Origin: CAVRUZ01 sp963724495
GTDB lineage: Bacteria; Actinomycetota; Actinomycetes; Propionibacteriales; DAIQRJ01
Reading direction: 5' to 3'
Assembly (NCBI GenBank): GCA_963724495.1
Contig: CAVRUZ010000002.1
Location: forward strand, 124,001-188,000
DNA: 64,000 nucleotides
In this document: positions 43,925 to 52,958 of the stretch, piece by piece
How positions within the stretch are numbered: the first letter of the stretch is position 1
Layout of the letters: each line of letters opens with the position of its first letter
The notes under the pieces: model-generated
Databases searched by the model: none
Told to the model about the DNA's origin: nothing
Seen by the model: only the letters and a program-made list of their open reading frames with translations
Translations under genes and position numbers: made by a program

Positions 43925-45331
43925 ATGACGCACACGCACGAGGCCGGCGCGCTGCATGCGACCGCTGGCGTCCGCGCGCCGTCGTGGCTCGCCCCTCCCG
44001 ACGACGTCAACACGTTGGTGCCGAAGCTGTGGAGCCAGGGTGTCGTCCGCACCGCGACCGGGGAGCTGGAGGTCGCTGGCGTCGGGGTGACGGAGCTGGC
44101 CGAACAGTTCGGAACGCCGCTGTTCGTCGTGGACGAACTCGATGTCCGCGAACGTGCCCGCGATTTCGCCCGCGCGTTCGCATCGTTCGAGATCTTCTAT
44201 GCCAGTAAGGCGTTCTGTTCCGCGGCGGTGATCCGGTGGGTCGCGGAAGAGGGACTGTCGATCGATGTCTGCTCTGCCGGCGAGCTGGCCGTCGCGCTCA
44301 AGGCTGGGGTCCCGCCCGGGCGGATCGGCCTGCATGGCAACAACAAGACCGAATTCGAACTGCGCCAGGCGATCGACCTCGGCCTCAGGCGAGTCGTGGT
44401 CGACTCCTTCGACGAGATCGCGCGGCTGCGAGCCCTCACCGCCGACCGCGCCCCGACTCGGCCGCTGCCCGTGATGGTGCGGGCGACCGCCGGAGTCGAG
44501 GCGCACACGCATGAGTACATCGCCACCGCGCATGAGGATCAGAAGTTCGGCCTGTCGATCTCGGAGGGGGAGACCGCCCGGGCGGCGCAGGAGCTGGCCG
44601 CCATCCCGGGTCTGGACCTGAGGGGGATCCACTCCCACATCGGCTCGCAGATCTTCGACACGTCCGGCTTCGAGGTCGCGGCCCGACGGGTGCTCGCCGA
44701 ACACGCGGCCGTGAGCAAGGCCCTCGGAACGGTGCTGCCGGAGGTGGACCTCGGTGGCGGCTTCGGTATCGCCTACACCACTCAGGACGAGCCGTCGTCG
44801 CCTCAGGAACTGGCCGACGGTCTGATCGCCATCGTCGATGCGGAGTGCCACGCGCTGGGGATCGACGTGCCGCACCTGTCGATCGAGCCCGGGCGCGCCA
44901 TCGTCGGTCCGGCGGCCTTCACGCTCTACACCGTCGGCACCGTCAAGCCGGTGGTCGTGAGCCGGGAGGCGAGCCGTCTCTACGTCTCCGTCGACGGCGG
45001 CATGAGCGACAACATCCGCACCGCCCTCTACAACGCGGAGTACTCGGCCTGCCTGGCCGGTCGTGCCTCCCAGGCACCGCCGCGGCTGTCTCGAGTCGTG
45101 GGAAAACACTGTGAGAGCGGGGACATCGTCGTCATGGACGAGTTCCTGCCGAGCGACGTCCACCCGGGCGACCTGCTCGCGGTTCCTGGTACCGGCGCCT
45201 ACTGCCGCTCGATGGCCAGCAACTACAACCAGGCGCCTCGGCCGGCAGTCGCGGCAGTGAACGACGGAGACGCCAGGCTGATCATGCGCCGCGAGACCGT
45301 GGACGACCTGCTCGCACTCGACCTGGGCTGA
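43925..45331 (+). CDS. lysA: diaminopimelate decarboxylase
   Basis: Decarboxylates meso-diaminopimelate to lysine with PLP. The PLP lysine is in FYASKAFCSAA, followed by SIDVCSAGELAVAL, LHGNNKTEFELRQAI, THEYIATAHEDQKFG, the phosphate loop GGGFGIAYT and the dimer-interface Cys/Glu segment HCESGDIVVMDEFL. Length 468 includes a short actinobacterial N-terminal extension. The ATG at 43925 begins the conserved part. It opens the Asp-family amino acid region. Confidence 0.95.
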   Translation: MTHTHEAGALHATAGVRAPSWLAPPDDVNTLVPKLWSQGVVRTATGELEVAGVGVTELAEQFGTPLFVVDELDVRERARDFARAFASFEIFYASKAFCSAAVIRWVAEEGLSIDVCSAGELAVALKAGVPPGRIGLHGNNKTEFELRQAIDLGLRRVVVDSFDEIARLRALTADRAPTRPLPVMVRATAGVEAHTHEYIATAHEDQKFGLSISEGETARAAQELAAIPGLDLRGIHSHIGSQIFDTSGFEVAARRVLAEHAAVSKALGTVLPEVDLGGGFGIAYTTQDEPSSPQELADGLIAIVDAECHALGIDVPHLSIEPGRAIVGPAAFTLYTVGTVKPVVVSREASRLYVSVDGGMSDNIRTALYNAEYSACLAGRASQAPPRLSRVVGKHCESGDIVVMDEFLPSDVHPGDLLAVPGTGAYCRSMASNYNQAPRPAVAAVNDGDARLIMRRETVDDLLALDLG

Positions 45332-45341
45332 GATCCGCGTC

Positions 45342-46097
45342 GTGACGCACTCGCCGCGAGTTCCCGAAACCTCACTGACATTGCGTGTTCTGGCGTCTCA
45401 GTGTGCTGATGACGTGATGACGGCTGGCGCCGATGCCGTCGTGCTCGTCGGCAGCGTTGCCGTCGCGACAGCTGGACGATGGAGTGACATCGACCTCGTC
45501 GCGGTCACGCCGAAGGAGGGCGAACCTGCCCTGCCACGTCAGCTGGTCCGGTCCGGGCGGGTCGTGAACGTCGACGTCGTGACGGCAGAGGGAGTTCGGG
45601 CGGCCTTCGCCAAGATCCCGGACGCACTAGCCGTCGTGCCGGGATGGCAGCAGGCTGACATCCTGGCCGATCCGCACGGGCTGGCCCACGCGATCGCGGC
45701 CGAGGCAGCGGACTGGTCGTTCGACGGGCGAGCCGACGACATCGGCCAATGGGCGGCGGGCACGGTCACCGGTCTTGCCGAAGAACTGCAGAAGATCCGC
45801 AATGTCGCCTCGAGGTCCGCTCGCGTCGTGAACGCGGCGGTCGTGCTCTTCCAGCTGTCGGGACCGATGGTGGCGTTGGCCGGCCGCCACTACCGGTCCG
45901 AGAACGACCTGTGGGATCTCGCTGCCGAGGTCATGGGGCCGCAATGGCAGCAGGCCCGCGATCGCGTCCTCGGGCTCGACGGGCCGGCTGACCCACAGGC
46001 GGCCCGGACCCTGTACGAGCTGGCGGTGGCACGTGCCGAGCCATGGCTCACTCCCGAGCAGCGGCAGGTGGTCGGCCTGGCGACGTCCGCGGAATGA
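45342..46097 (+). CDS. nucleotidyltransferase-domain protein
   Basis: A 251-residue protein with a pol-beta-type nucleotidyltransferase motif, VGSVAVATAGRWSDIDLVAV (G-S spaced before DxD), followed by a helical C-terminal domain. It resembles aminoglycoside adenylyltransferase and related NTases, but lacks evidence for a substrate. It begins 10 nt after lysA and separates it from hom, an unusual insertion in a conserved operon. The start GTG at 45342 is the first available. Confidence 0.75.
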   Translation: MTHSPRVPETSLTLRVLASQCADDVMTAGADAVVLVGSVAVATAGRWSDIDLVAVTPKEGEPALPRQLVRSGRVVNVDVVTAEGVRAAFAKIPDALAVVPGWQQADILADPHGLAHAIAAEAADWSFDGRADDIGQWAAGTVTGLAEELQKIRNVASRSARVVNAAVVLFQLSGPMVALAGRHYRSENDLWDLAAEVMGPQWQQARDRVLGLDGPADPQAARTLYELAVARAEPWLTPEQRQVVGLATSAE

Positions 46098-46176
46098 CGC
46101 CACCCGACACCAGCAGCGAATGGCAGACTTGGACGGATTGCCCGGCAGGAGCCCGGCACCATCGAGGGAGACCCAC

Positions 46177-47478
46177 GTGAGCGGCAGCAGGAGCGGGCCA
46201 CTGCGCGTTGCCATGCTCGGTTGTGGGGTCGTGGGGTCCGAGGTCGTCCGGTTGCTGAGGCAGCACGACGCGGCGTTCACCGCTCGAGTTGGTGCCCCGC
46301 TCGAGCTCGCCGGCGTTGCTGTTCGCAGGCCGGGACGCGCCCGTTCGGTCGACATCCCGGCGGAGCTCATCACCGGCGATGCCGCCGGACTGGTCGAGCG
46401 GGAGGACATCGACCTGGTCGTGGAGGTCATCGGGGGCATCGAGCCGGCCCGGTCGCTGATCCTGGCTGCGCTGGACCGGGGCAAGAGTGTGGTGACGGCG
46501 AACAAGGCGCTGCTCGCCGTCGACTCCGAGACCCTGTTCGCAGCGGCCGAGCGGCGGAACGCCGACCTGTACTTCGAAGCCGCAGTCGCTGGTGCGATCC
46601 CTCTCGTCCGCCCGCTGCGCGAGTCGCTCGCTGGCGACAACGTGCACCGCGTGCTCGGAATCGTCAACGGCACAACGAACTTCATCCTCGACAGGATGGA
46701 CAGCCGGGGCGCCTCCTTCGTCGAGGCTCTGGACGAGGCTCAGTCGCTCGGCTATGCCGAGGCCGATCCCACCGCCGACGTCGAGGGTTTCGACGCCGCG
46801 GCCAAGGCGGCGATCATCGCTGCCCTCGCCTTCCACACTCGGGTCACCGCCGCCGACGTCCACCGTGAGGGGATCACGGACGTCACCGCAGCCGACATCG
46901 CCAGTGCCGCCGAGATGGACTCGGTGGTCAAGCTCCTGGCGATCTGCGAACGCCTGCCCGACGGCGGCGTCTCGGCGCGGGTGCACCCGGCGATGATCCC
47001 GCGGAGCCATCCGCTGGCGTCGGTGCACGAGGCCTACAACGCCGTGTTCGTGGAGTCGGAGGCGGCCGGCCGGCTGATGTTCTACGGACCAGGTGCGGGT
47101 GGCGCTCCGACCGCTTCGGCGGTGCTCGGCGACCTCGTGACCGTCGCCCGCAACCGCATCTCCGGCGCCCGTGGCCCGGCCGAGTCGACCTACGCCAAGT
47201 CCGTCGTCAAGACCATGGGAGAGGTCCCGACGCGCTACCACATCTGTCTGGACGTCGCCGACAAGCCGGGTGTCCTGGCCACGGTCGCCGCCCTGTTCGC
47301 CAAGCACGGCGTGAGCATCCAGCTCGTCCGCCAGCACGACCACGACGACCGTGCGCAGCTCGTGATCGTCACCCACACCGCGCTGGACGCGGACCTGTCC
47401 AAGACCGTCGCCGACCTGCGCGGGCTTGACGTCGTGGACCAGGTGACCTCGGTCATGCGGGTCGAAGCAGACCGGTGA
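46177..47478 (+). CDS. hom: homoserine dehydrogenase
   Basis: Reduces aspartate semialdehyde to homoserine. The NAD(P) loop is VAMLGCGVVGSEVVRLL, then TANKALLA, the active-site segment GIVNGTTNFILDRMD and LGYAEADPTADVEGFDAAAK. A C-terminal ACT domain (DKPGVLATVAALFAKHG) mediates threonine feedback. The GTG at 46177 follows GAGGGAG. Length 433. It overlaps or abuts thrC. Confidence 0.95.
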   Translation: MSGSRSGPLRVAMLGCGVVGSEVVRLLRQHDAAFTARVGAPLELAGVAVRRPGRARSVDIPAELITGDAAGLVEREDIDLVVEVIGGIEPARSLILAALDRGKSVVTANKALLAVDSETLFAAAERRNADLYFEAAVAGAIPLVRPLRESLAGDNVHRVLGIVNGTTNFILDRMDSRGASFVEALDEAQSLGYAEADPTADVEGFDAAAKAAIIAALAFHTRVTAADVHREGITDVTAADIASAAEMDSVVKLLAICERLPDGGVSARVHPAMIPRSHPLASVHEAYNAVFVESEAAGRLMFYGPGAGGAPTASAVLGDLVTVARNRISGARGPAESTYAKSVVKTMGEVPTRYHICLDVADKPGVLATVAALFAKHGVSIQLVRQHDHDDRAQLVIVTHTALDADLSKTVADLRGLDVVDQVTSVMRVEADR

Positions 47479-47489
47479 AGGAGAACACG

Positions 47490-48551
47490 ATGGTCCAGCA
47501 GTGGCGCGGGGTGATCGAGGAGTACCGGAGCTTCCTGCCAGTCAGCATCGCGACGCCGGTGGTGACCCTGGGCGAGGGTGGGACGCCACTGGTGACCAGC
47601 CGATGGCTCTCGAGCCTCACCGGGTGTTCGGTCTGGCTGAAGGTCGAGGGCTGCAACCCGACCGGCTCGTTCAAGGACCGCGGCATGACCGTCGCCATCA
47701 GCAAGGTGATGGAGAGCGGAGCTCGGGCGGTGCTGTGCGCCTCCACCGGCAATACCTCCGCGTCGGCTGCGGCCTACGCCGCCCACGCCGGGATCGCGTG
47801 CGGCGTGCTGATCCCGGCCGGACGGATCGCGGCCGGGAAGCTCGCCCAGGCGGTGGTGCACGGGGCCCGGCTGATCCAGGTCGACGGGAACTTCGACGAC
47901 TGTCTGGAGGTCGCCCGCAAGGTCTCCGCGAACTACGACGTGGCGCTGGTCAACTCGGTGAACCCGCACCGGCTGGCGGGGCAGAAGTCGGCCGCCTTCG
48001 AGATCGTCGACGCCCTCGGGGACGCGCCGGACATCCACTGCATCCCCGTGGGCAACGCCGGGAACATCTCGGCCTACTGGGCCGGCTACAGCGAATACGC
48101 GGCAGCGGCGATCGCGGGCAAGGTTCCGCGGATGTGGGGCTTCCAGGCCGAGGGTGCCGCGCCGCTGGTCACCGGCAAGCCGGTGCTGCACCCCGAGACC
48201 GTGGCCAGCGCGATCCGGATCGGCTCGCCCGCGTCGTGGGCCCTGGCCATCGCGGCCCGCAACGAGTCCGGCGGCCGGATCTCGGCGGTGTCGGACGCGC
48301 AGATCCTTGCTGCTCAAGACGACCTGGCCCGACGCGACGGGGTCTTCGTCGAGCCGGCGTCGGCGGCCTCGGTGGCCGGGCTCGTGGCCGCCACCGCGGC
48401 CGGTCAGGTGGAACCGGGTCAGACCATCGCGGTCACCGTGACTGGGCACGGTCTGAAGGACATCGACACAGCGATGGCGGCCCGCCCGCCGCAGGCACTG
48501 GCGATCCCGGTCGACGCCGAGGCGGCGGCGGAGGCGCTGGGGGTGCGGTAG
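47490..48551 (+). CDS. thrC: threonine synthase
   Basis: PLP enzyme converting phosphohomoserine to threonine. The PLP lysine is in NPTGSFKDRGMTVAI, with ASTGNTSASAAAYAA and the phosphate loop PVGNAGNISAYW. The ATG at 47490 follows AAGGAG; GTG at 47475 overlaps the hom stop. Length 353. thrB follows 4 nt later, so hom-thrC-thrB is one operon. Confidence 0.95.
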   Translation: MVQQWRGVIEEYRSFLPVSIATPVVTLGEGGTPLVTSRWLSSLTGCSVWLKVEGCNPTGSFKDRGMTVAISKVMESGARAVLCASTGNTSASAAAYAAHAGIACGVLIPAGRIAAGKLAQAVVHGARLIQVDGNFDDCLEVARKVSANYDVALVNSVNPHRLAGQKSAAFEIVDALGDAPDIHCIPVGNAGNISAYWAGYSEYAAAAIAGKVPRMWGFQAEGAAPLVTGKPVLHPETVASAIRIGSPASWALAIAARNESGGRISAVSDAQILAAQDDLARRDGVFVEPASAASVAGLVAATAAGQVEPGQTIAVTVTGHGLKDIDTAMAARPPQALAIPVDAEAAAEALGVR

Positions 48552-48555
48552 CAGC

Positions 48556-49531
48556 GTGGGACGTTCAGCCAGGACACGCGCGACGAAGATCCCCGCGCGG
48601 GCCGTTGCCGAGGTCTCGGTGCCGGCCTCGTCGGCGAACCTCGGGCCGGGGTTCGACTCGCTCGGCCTCGCTCTCGCCGTTCGCGACCAGGTCCGGGTCG
48701 AGGTCACGCGAGGCCCCGGCACCACGGTCGACGTGACGGGTGAGGGGGCCGGAACGCTGCCCGACCGACGACGAGAATCTCGTCGCTGCGACGATCCGGA
48801 CGGTCTTCGAGGACCTGGGCTTTCGCCAACCAGGCCTTGCGATCCGGTCCGACAACGCCGTCCCACACGGCAAGGGTCTCGGATCCTCTGCCGTGGCGCT
48901 CACGTGCGGTGTGGCCGCGGCCCTGATCCTCGTCGACCTCGCCGGCGGAGGTGATGGAGTGCTCGACCGAGCCGATCTCCTCGACCGGGCTGGCGCCATG
49001 GAAGGCCATCCGGACAATGTCGCGGCGTGTGTCTACGGCGGGTTGACGGTCGCCTGGACCGAGGGCGGGCACAGCCGTGCGGTCCGGCTGGCCGTTCCCC
49101 AGCTCCGGCCGGTGATCGCCCTGCCGGCCGACGGGTTCGCCACGACCGAGGCAAGGGCCTTGTTGCCGGCGACGATCGGGCATGCCGCGGCGGCGGCCAA
49201 CGCCGGCAGGGCCGCACTGTTGGTTGCCGTGCTCTCGGGTCAGGCCGATCCCGCCCTGCTTCTTCCGGCCACGGTCGACGCTCTCCACCAGCCGTTCCGG
49301 GCGGCGTCCATGCCCGCGTCGGCCGCACTGATCACGAGGCTGCGTGGCCACGGGATCGCGGCGGTACTGAGCGGGGCTGGACCATCGGTGCTCGTGCTCG
49401 CAACGGCGGAGCAGCGCGACGAGGCGATGGCACTCGTGTCGGCCGCCGGGGGATGTCTCCCGCTGGAGGTCGATGGAGACGGCACCCGCGTCCTCGCGGC
49501 GGATCGGCCCGCGGCCGCACCGCCTCGATGA
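48556..49531 (+). CDS. thrB: homoserine kinase (frameshifted)
   Basis: Phosphorylates homoserine in threonine synthesis (GHMP kinase). The N-terminal frame (SVPASSANLGPGFDSLGLAL) is lost after GEGAGTLP at about 48765; the frame for DDENLVAATIRTVF, PHGKGLGSSAVALTCGVAAA (ATP loop) and LSGAGPSVLVLA continues to 49531. A missing base in CTGCCCGACC restores the protein. Pathway essentiality makes an assembly error likely. Confidence 0.88.
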
Positions 49532-49901
49532 CACGCCGGTGAACGAGGACGACGGTTGCCGGAGCCGGACGCGTGCGTGGTAAGTTTGGCCTTGCATCGG
49601 CGTGATGCAGTCCAGCAGGTCGAGAACGGATCAGCACGAACCCGCGATCCAGATCCGCTGATGAGCAGCCGATGATCCAACAGCCCGGATGATCCGTAAC
49701 GGATGCTTCTCCGGTCCGCCGCCGGCACGACGTGCCGTAACGGCCTACCCGGATGCCGTCGCGGCCGAGCTGTGGTCTCGCCCTCGGATGGATGCCGCAC
49801 AGTCTTGACACAACTCAGGACAGCCCCCGCGACAACCATCAGTCGGCCGGCCTTCGGACTATCGGACATCGGTAGCCCGCACATTTTCGAAAGGGCCTTG
49901 A
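49532..49901 (+). other. rho leader region
   Basis: A 370-bp gap without a gene between thrB and rho. TAAGTTTGG near 49581 may be a -10 element, implying a long 5' leader, as is common for autoregulated rho genes. No terminator or known RNA motif is recognised. Confidence 0.4.
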
Positions 49902-52061
49902 GTGACCCAGATAGACCAGACCACCGGTAACCCGAGCGACTCCACGTCCGCGGATGGCTCCAAGAGCCGCCGTCGAGGGACCGGTCTCAACGCCATGCTG
50001 CTGCCGGAGCTGCAAAGCCTCGCCTCCAGCATGGGTATCCCAGGCGTGGCTCGCCTGCGCAAGAGCCAGCTCGTGGAGGCGATCAACGCCCGCGGCACAT
50101 CCGGCGGCGCCTCCTCCGCCGGCGCTTCCGGGCCCAGTCAGACCAGCAGCGCTCCCAGCTCCTCGGCCGGCTCCGCCGGCAGCGCTCCCTCGGCCGGCTC
50201 CGCCGGCACGCCGAACGGCGACCGGCCAGGCCACGACGCCCGCACTCCCGAGGCCACCGCTCCGGTGGCCGGATCCAACGGCTCCGGCGCAGAGACTTCC
50301 GCCGCGACCGACTCTCGCCCGGACGGTCAGCGGCGAACCCGCCGCGGCCGCCGCGGAGCCAACGACTCGCCCACGGCGAGCGACGGCGCCGCAACCGGCA
50401 CGGCCGGCGCTTCAGCCGAGCCCAACGCATCCGGCGCGACCGAGCAGGCCGCTGCCAACGCCGCACCTGCCGAGAACTCCGGCGCGGGATCGGTGACCGT
50501 GACCTCCGAACCCGCCACTACGCCTCCGGCCGCTCGCCAGGACGGTCAGCCGGATCGTCAGGGCCAGGACCGCCAACAGCAGGACCGCAGCAACGATCGC
50601 CAGCAGAGCGACCGCCAGCAGAACGATCGCCAGCAGCAGGGCGGCCAGGACCGCCAGCAGGGCGGCCAGAACCGCCAGCAGGGCCGGCAGGGCCAGAACG
50701 ACCGGCCGCAGCAGGACCGCCAGGGCGGCGGGCAGAACGACGGGTACGACGACGACGGCACCAGCCGCCGGGGTCGCCGCCGGCGCCGTGACCGCAGTGG
50801 GAACAGCGGTGGAGGCAACGGCGGCAGCGGAGCCGGTAACAACAACCGCTACAACCGCAACCGTGCCGACCGCTTCAACGGCGAGATCGACACCACGGTC
50901 AATGAGGACGACGTCCTGTTGCCGGTGGCCGGAATCCTCGACGTGCCCGAGAACGCCAACTACGCCTTCCTGCGCACCGGCGGCTATCTCCCCGGTCCGA
51001 ACGACGTGTACGTGTCGCTCTCGATGGTGCGCCGCTACGGCCTGCGCAAGGGCGACGCGATCACCGGTCAGGTCCGCCAGGAGCGCGAGGACGGCCGGCA
51101 GCAGAAGTTCAACCCGTTGGTGCGCCTGGAGCAGGTCAACGGCGGCGACCCGGAGGCCGCCAAGGCCAGGCCCGAGTTCGCCAAGCTGACACCGCTGTAC
51201 CCCCAGACCCGGCTTCGGCTCGAGACCGAGCAGAGCAAGGTGATGGGCCGGATCATCGACATCGTCGCGCCGATCGGCAAGGGGCAGCGTGGCCTGATCG
51301 TGTCGCCGCCCAAGGCCGGCAAGACGATGATCATGCAGTCGATCGCCGCTTCGATCGCGATCAACAACCCCGAGGTGCACCTCATGGTGGTGCTCGTCGA
51401 CGAGCGCCCGGAGGAGGTCACCGACTTCCAGCGGACCGTGAAGGGCGAGGTCATCTCCTCGACCTTCGACCGACCGGCCACCGACCACACCCTGGTCGCC
51501 GAGCTGGCCATCGAACGCGCCAAGCGGCTCGTTGAACTCGGCCATGACGTGGTCGTGCTGCTCGACGGGATCACCCGCCTCAGCCGTGCCTACAACCTGG
51601 CCGCGCCGGCCAGCGGCCGAGTCCTCTCCGGTGGTATCGACGCCGGTGCGCTGTACCCGCCGAAGAAGTTCTTCGGCGCCGCCCGCAACATCGAGCACGG
51701 CGGCTCTCTGACGATCCTCGCCACGGCGCTGGTCGATACGAACAGCCGCATGGACGACGCGATCTTCGAGGAGTTCAAGGGCACGGGTAACTCCGAACTG
51801 CGCCTGGACCGGAAGCTGTCGGAGAAGCGCATCTTCCCGGCGATCGACGTCGACGCCTCGTCCACGCGCCGCGAGGAACTGCTCATGACCCGCGACGAGC
51901 TGCAGGCGACCTGGAAGCTGCGCCGCGTGCTCGGTGCCCTCGACAGCCAGCAGGCGCTGGAACTGCTGCTCGACCGCCTGCGCAAGACCGAGCGCAACAT
52001 CGACTTCCTGATGAACGTGCAGAAGACGACGCCGGGAATGAACACCGACAACATTTCCTAG
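49902..52061 (+). CDS. rho: transcription termination factor Rho
   Basis: Hexameric RNA helicase that ends transcription. The N-terminal SAP-like segment LLPELQSLASSMGIPGVARL is followed by about 250 residues of low complexity, first Ala/Ser/Gly-rich then Gln/Arg/Asp/Asn-rich (repeats of DRQQ and GGQ). RNA-binding OB fold is VAGILDVPENANYAFLRTGG; Walker A is SPPKAGKT; the Q and R loops follow. Length 719 exceeds E. coli Rho (419) owing to this insertion. The GTG at 49902 follows AAAGGG. Confidence 0.95.
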   Translation: MTQIDQTTGNPSDSTSADGSKSRRRGTGLNAMLLPELQSLASSMGIPGVARLRKSQLVEAINARGTSGGASSAGASGPSQTSSAPSSSAGSAGSAPSAGSAGTPNGDRPGHDARTPEATAPVAGSNGSGAETSAATDSRPDGQRRTRRGRRGANDSPTASDGAATGTAGASAEPNASGATEQAAANAAPAENSGAGSVTVTSEPATTPPAARQDGQPDRQGQDRQQQDRSNDRQQSDRQQNDRQQQGGQDRQQGGQNRQQGRQGQNDRPQQDRQGGGQNDGYDDDGTSRRGRRRRRDRSGNSGGGNGGSGAGNNNRYNRNRADRFNGEIDTTVNEDDVLLPVAGILDVPENANYAFLRTGGYLPGPNDVYVSLSMVRRYGLRKGDAITGQVRQEREDGRQQKFNPLVRLEQVNGGDPEAAKARPEFAKLTPLYPQTRLRLETEQSKVMGRIIDIVAPIGKGQRGLIVSPPKAGKTMIMQSIAASIAINNPEVHLMVVLVDERPEEVTDFQRTVKGEVISSTFDRPATDHTLVAELAIERAKRLVELGHDVVVLLDGITRLSRAYNLAAPASGRVLSGGIDAGALYPPKKFFGAARNIEHGGSLTILATALVDTNSRMDDAIFEEFKGTGNSELRLDRKLSEKRIFPAIDVDASSTRREELLMTRDELQATWKLRRVLGALDSQQALELLLDRLRKTERNIDFLMNVQKTTPGMNTDNIS

Positions 52062-52598
52062 GGCGCCAGGCTGGGATCACCTAGGAACAGCCCGCGGGTC
52101 GCTCGCACCTGTCGACGCCCGCTGGCGTTACCGTCCTCGCGTCACAACGCCGCCCATCGACGGCGGAGTTGCCGATGTTTGGGCGGTCGGCCGAACGGGT
52201 ACAGAGACGCTCAATCCCGGCGAAAGCCGCGTTATCGTCCAAGCCGGCATCCAGGTCGCGACACCTGCACGGGCAGGTCCAGGAAGCGACGAGGAGTACC
52301 AGCATGCGCGTCGAGTACACCGAGCCGGCCCCGAGCGAGCCCGACTTCCCCGACGACACCCATGCCTCCCGCGGCACCAGTACCGCCGTCCTGGACCAGG
52401 AGTCCCCATCACGACCCGAGGACGAGTGTCCGGGGGCCGACGCGCGAACCACCGTCGGCTGACTGACCGGGGGCACCATCCGGCGTGGCCGTGCGGGGAA
52501 TTTCTGCGCTCCTGCGATTGCTGGCACACTCGTAGTTCCCGGTTCACGGCTGCAACCGAGCAGACGACCCGGGGCGAGAATCGATGAGGAGCCTGGTA
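52062..52598. other. gap between rho and rpmE
   Basis: Little is recognisable apart from a possible 52-codon ORF (52304) and the rpmE promoter region, where TTGCTG near 52518 is a possible -35. No clear terminator of rho is seen. Confidence 0.35.
52304..52462 (+). CDS. possible 52-residue hypothetical protein
   Basis: ATG at 52304 preceded by GAGGAG with 8-nt spacing. The peptide begins MRVEYTEPAPSEPDFPDDTH and is acidic, with no domain or membrane segment. Codon use is plausible but the sequence is short, and I recognise no homologue. It could be a chance ORF. Confidence 0.35.
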   Translation: MRVEYTEPAPSEPDFPDDTHASRGTSTAVLDQESPSRPEDECPGADARTTVG

Positions 52599-52820
52599 GT
52601 GAAGAACGACATCCATCCCGAGTACGTGGAGACCACGGTCACCTGTACCTGCGGCAACACTTTCACCACGCGCAGCACCTCCGGCTCAGGAGCGATCCGC
52701 GCCGACGTGTGCAGCAACTGCCACCCCTTCTACACCGGCAAGCAGAAGCTGCTCGACACCGGCGGCCGGGTCGCGCGCTTCGAGAAGCGGTACGCCAAGG
52801 CTGCGGAAGCCAACAAGTAG
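52599..52820 (+). CDS. rpmE: 50S ribosomal protein bL31
   Basis: A 73-residue zinc-containing (C+) bL31. Cys pairs are in TCTCGNTFTTRST and CSNCHPFYTGKQK, binding zinc. The GTG at 52599 follows AGGAG and fits the usual MKNDIHPEY start; the frame opens at 52584. A perfect 18-bp terminator hairpin lies 8 nt downstream. Confidence 0.94.
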   Translation: MKNDIHPEYVETTVTCTCGNTFTTRSTSGSGAIRADVCSNCHPFYTGKQKLLDTGGRVARFEKRYAKAAEANK

Positions 52821-52827
52821 CACCTCC

Positions 52828-52874
52828 ACACGCCGGCGACGCGGGGTCATCCCGCGTCGCCGGCGTGTGTCGTT
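52828..52874 (+). terminator. intrinsic terminator of rpmE
   Basis: A perfect 18-bp stem (52828-52845 with 52851-52868) with a GTCAT loop, followed by GTCGTTTCGC. Confidence 0.85.
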
Positions 52875-52958
52875 TCGCCCGGCATCCGGCCAAGGCTCGA
52901 GGAGCTTCACCCGTCCGGTCAGCCGTTCAGCACCAACCACCTGTCGAGAAATCGGAGC

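Noticed and set aside
52169..52303. Upstream extension of the 52-residue ORF
   Set aside because: The longer frame lacks a ribosome site and is basic and unstructured; only the internal ATG with GAGGAG is plausible.
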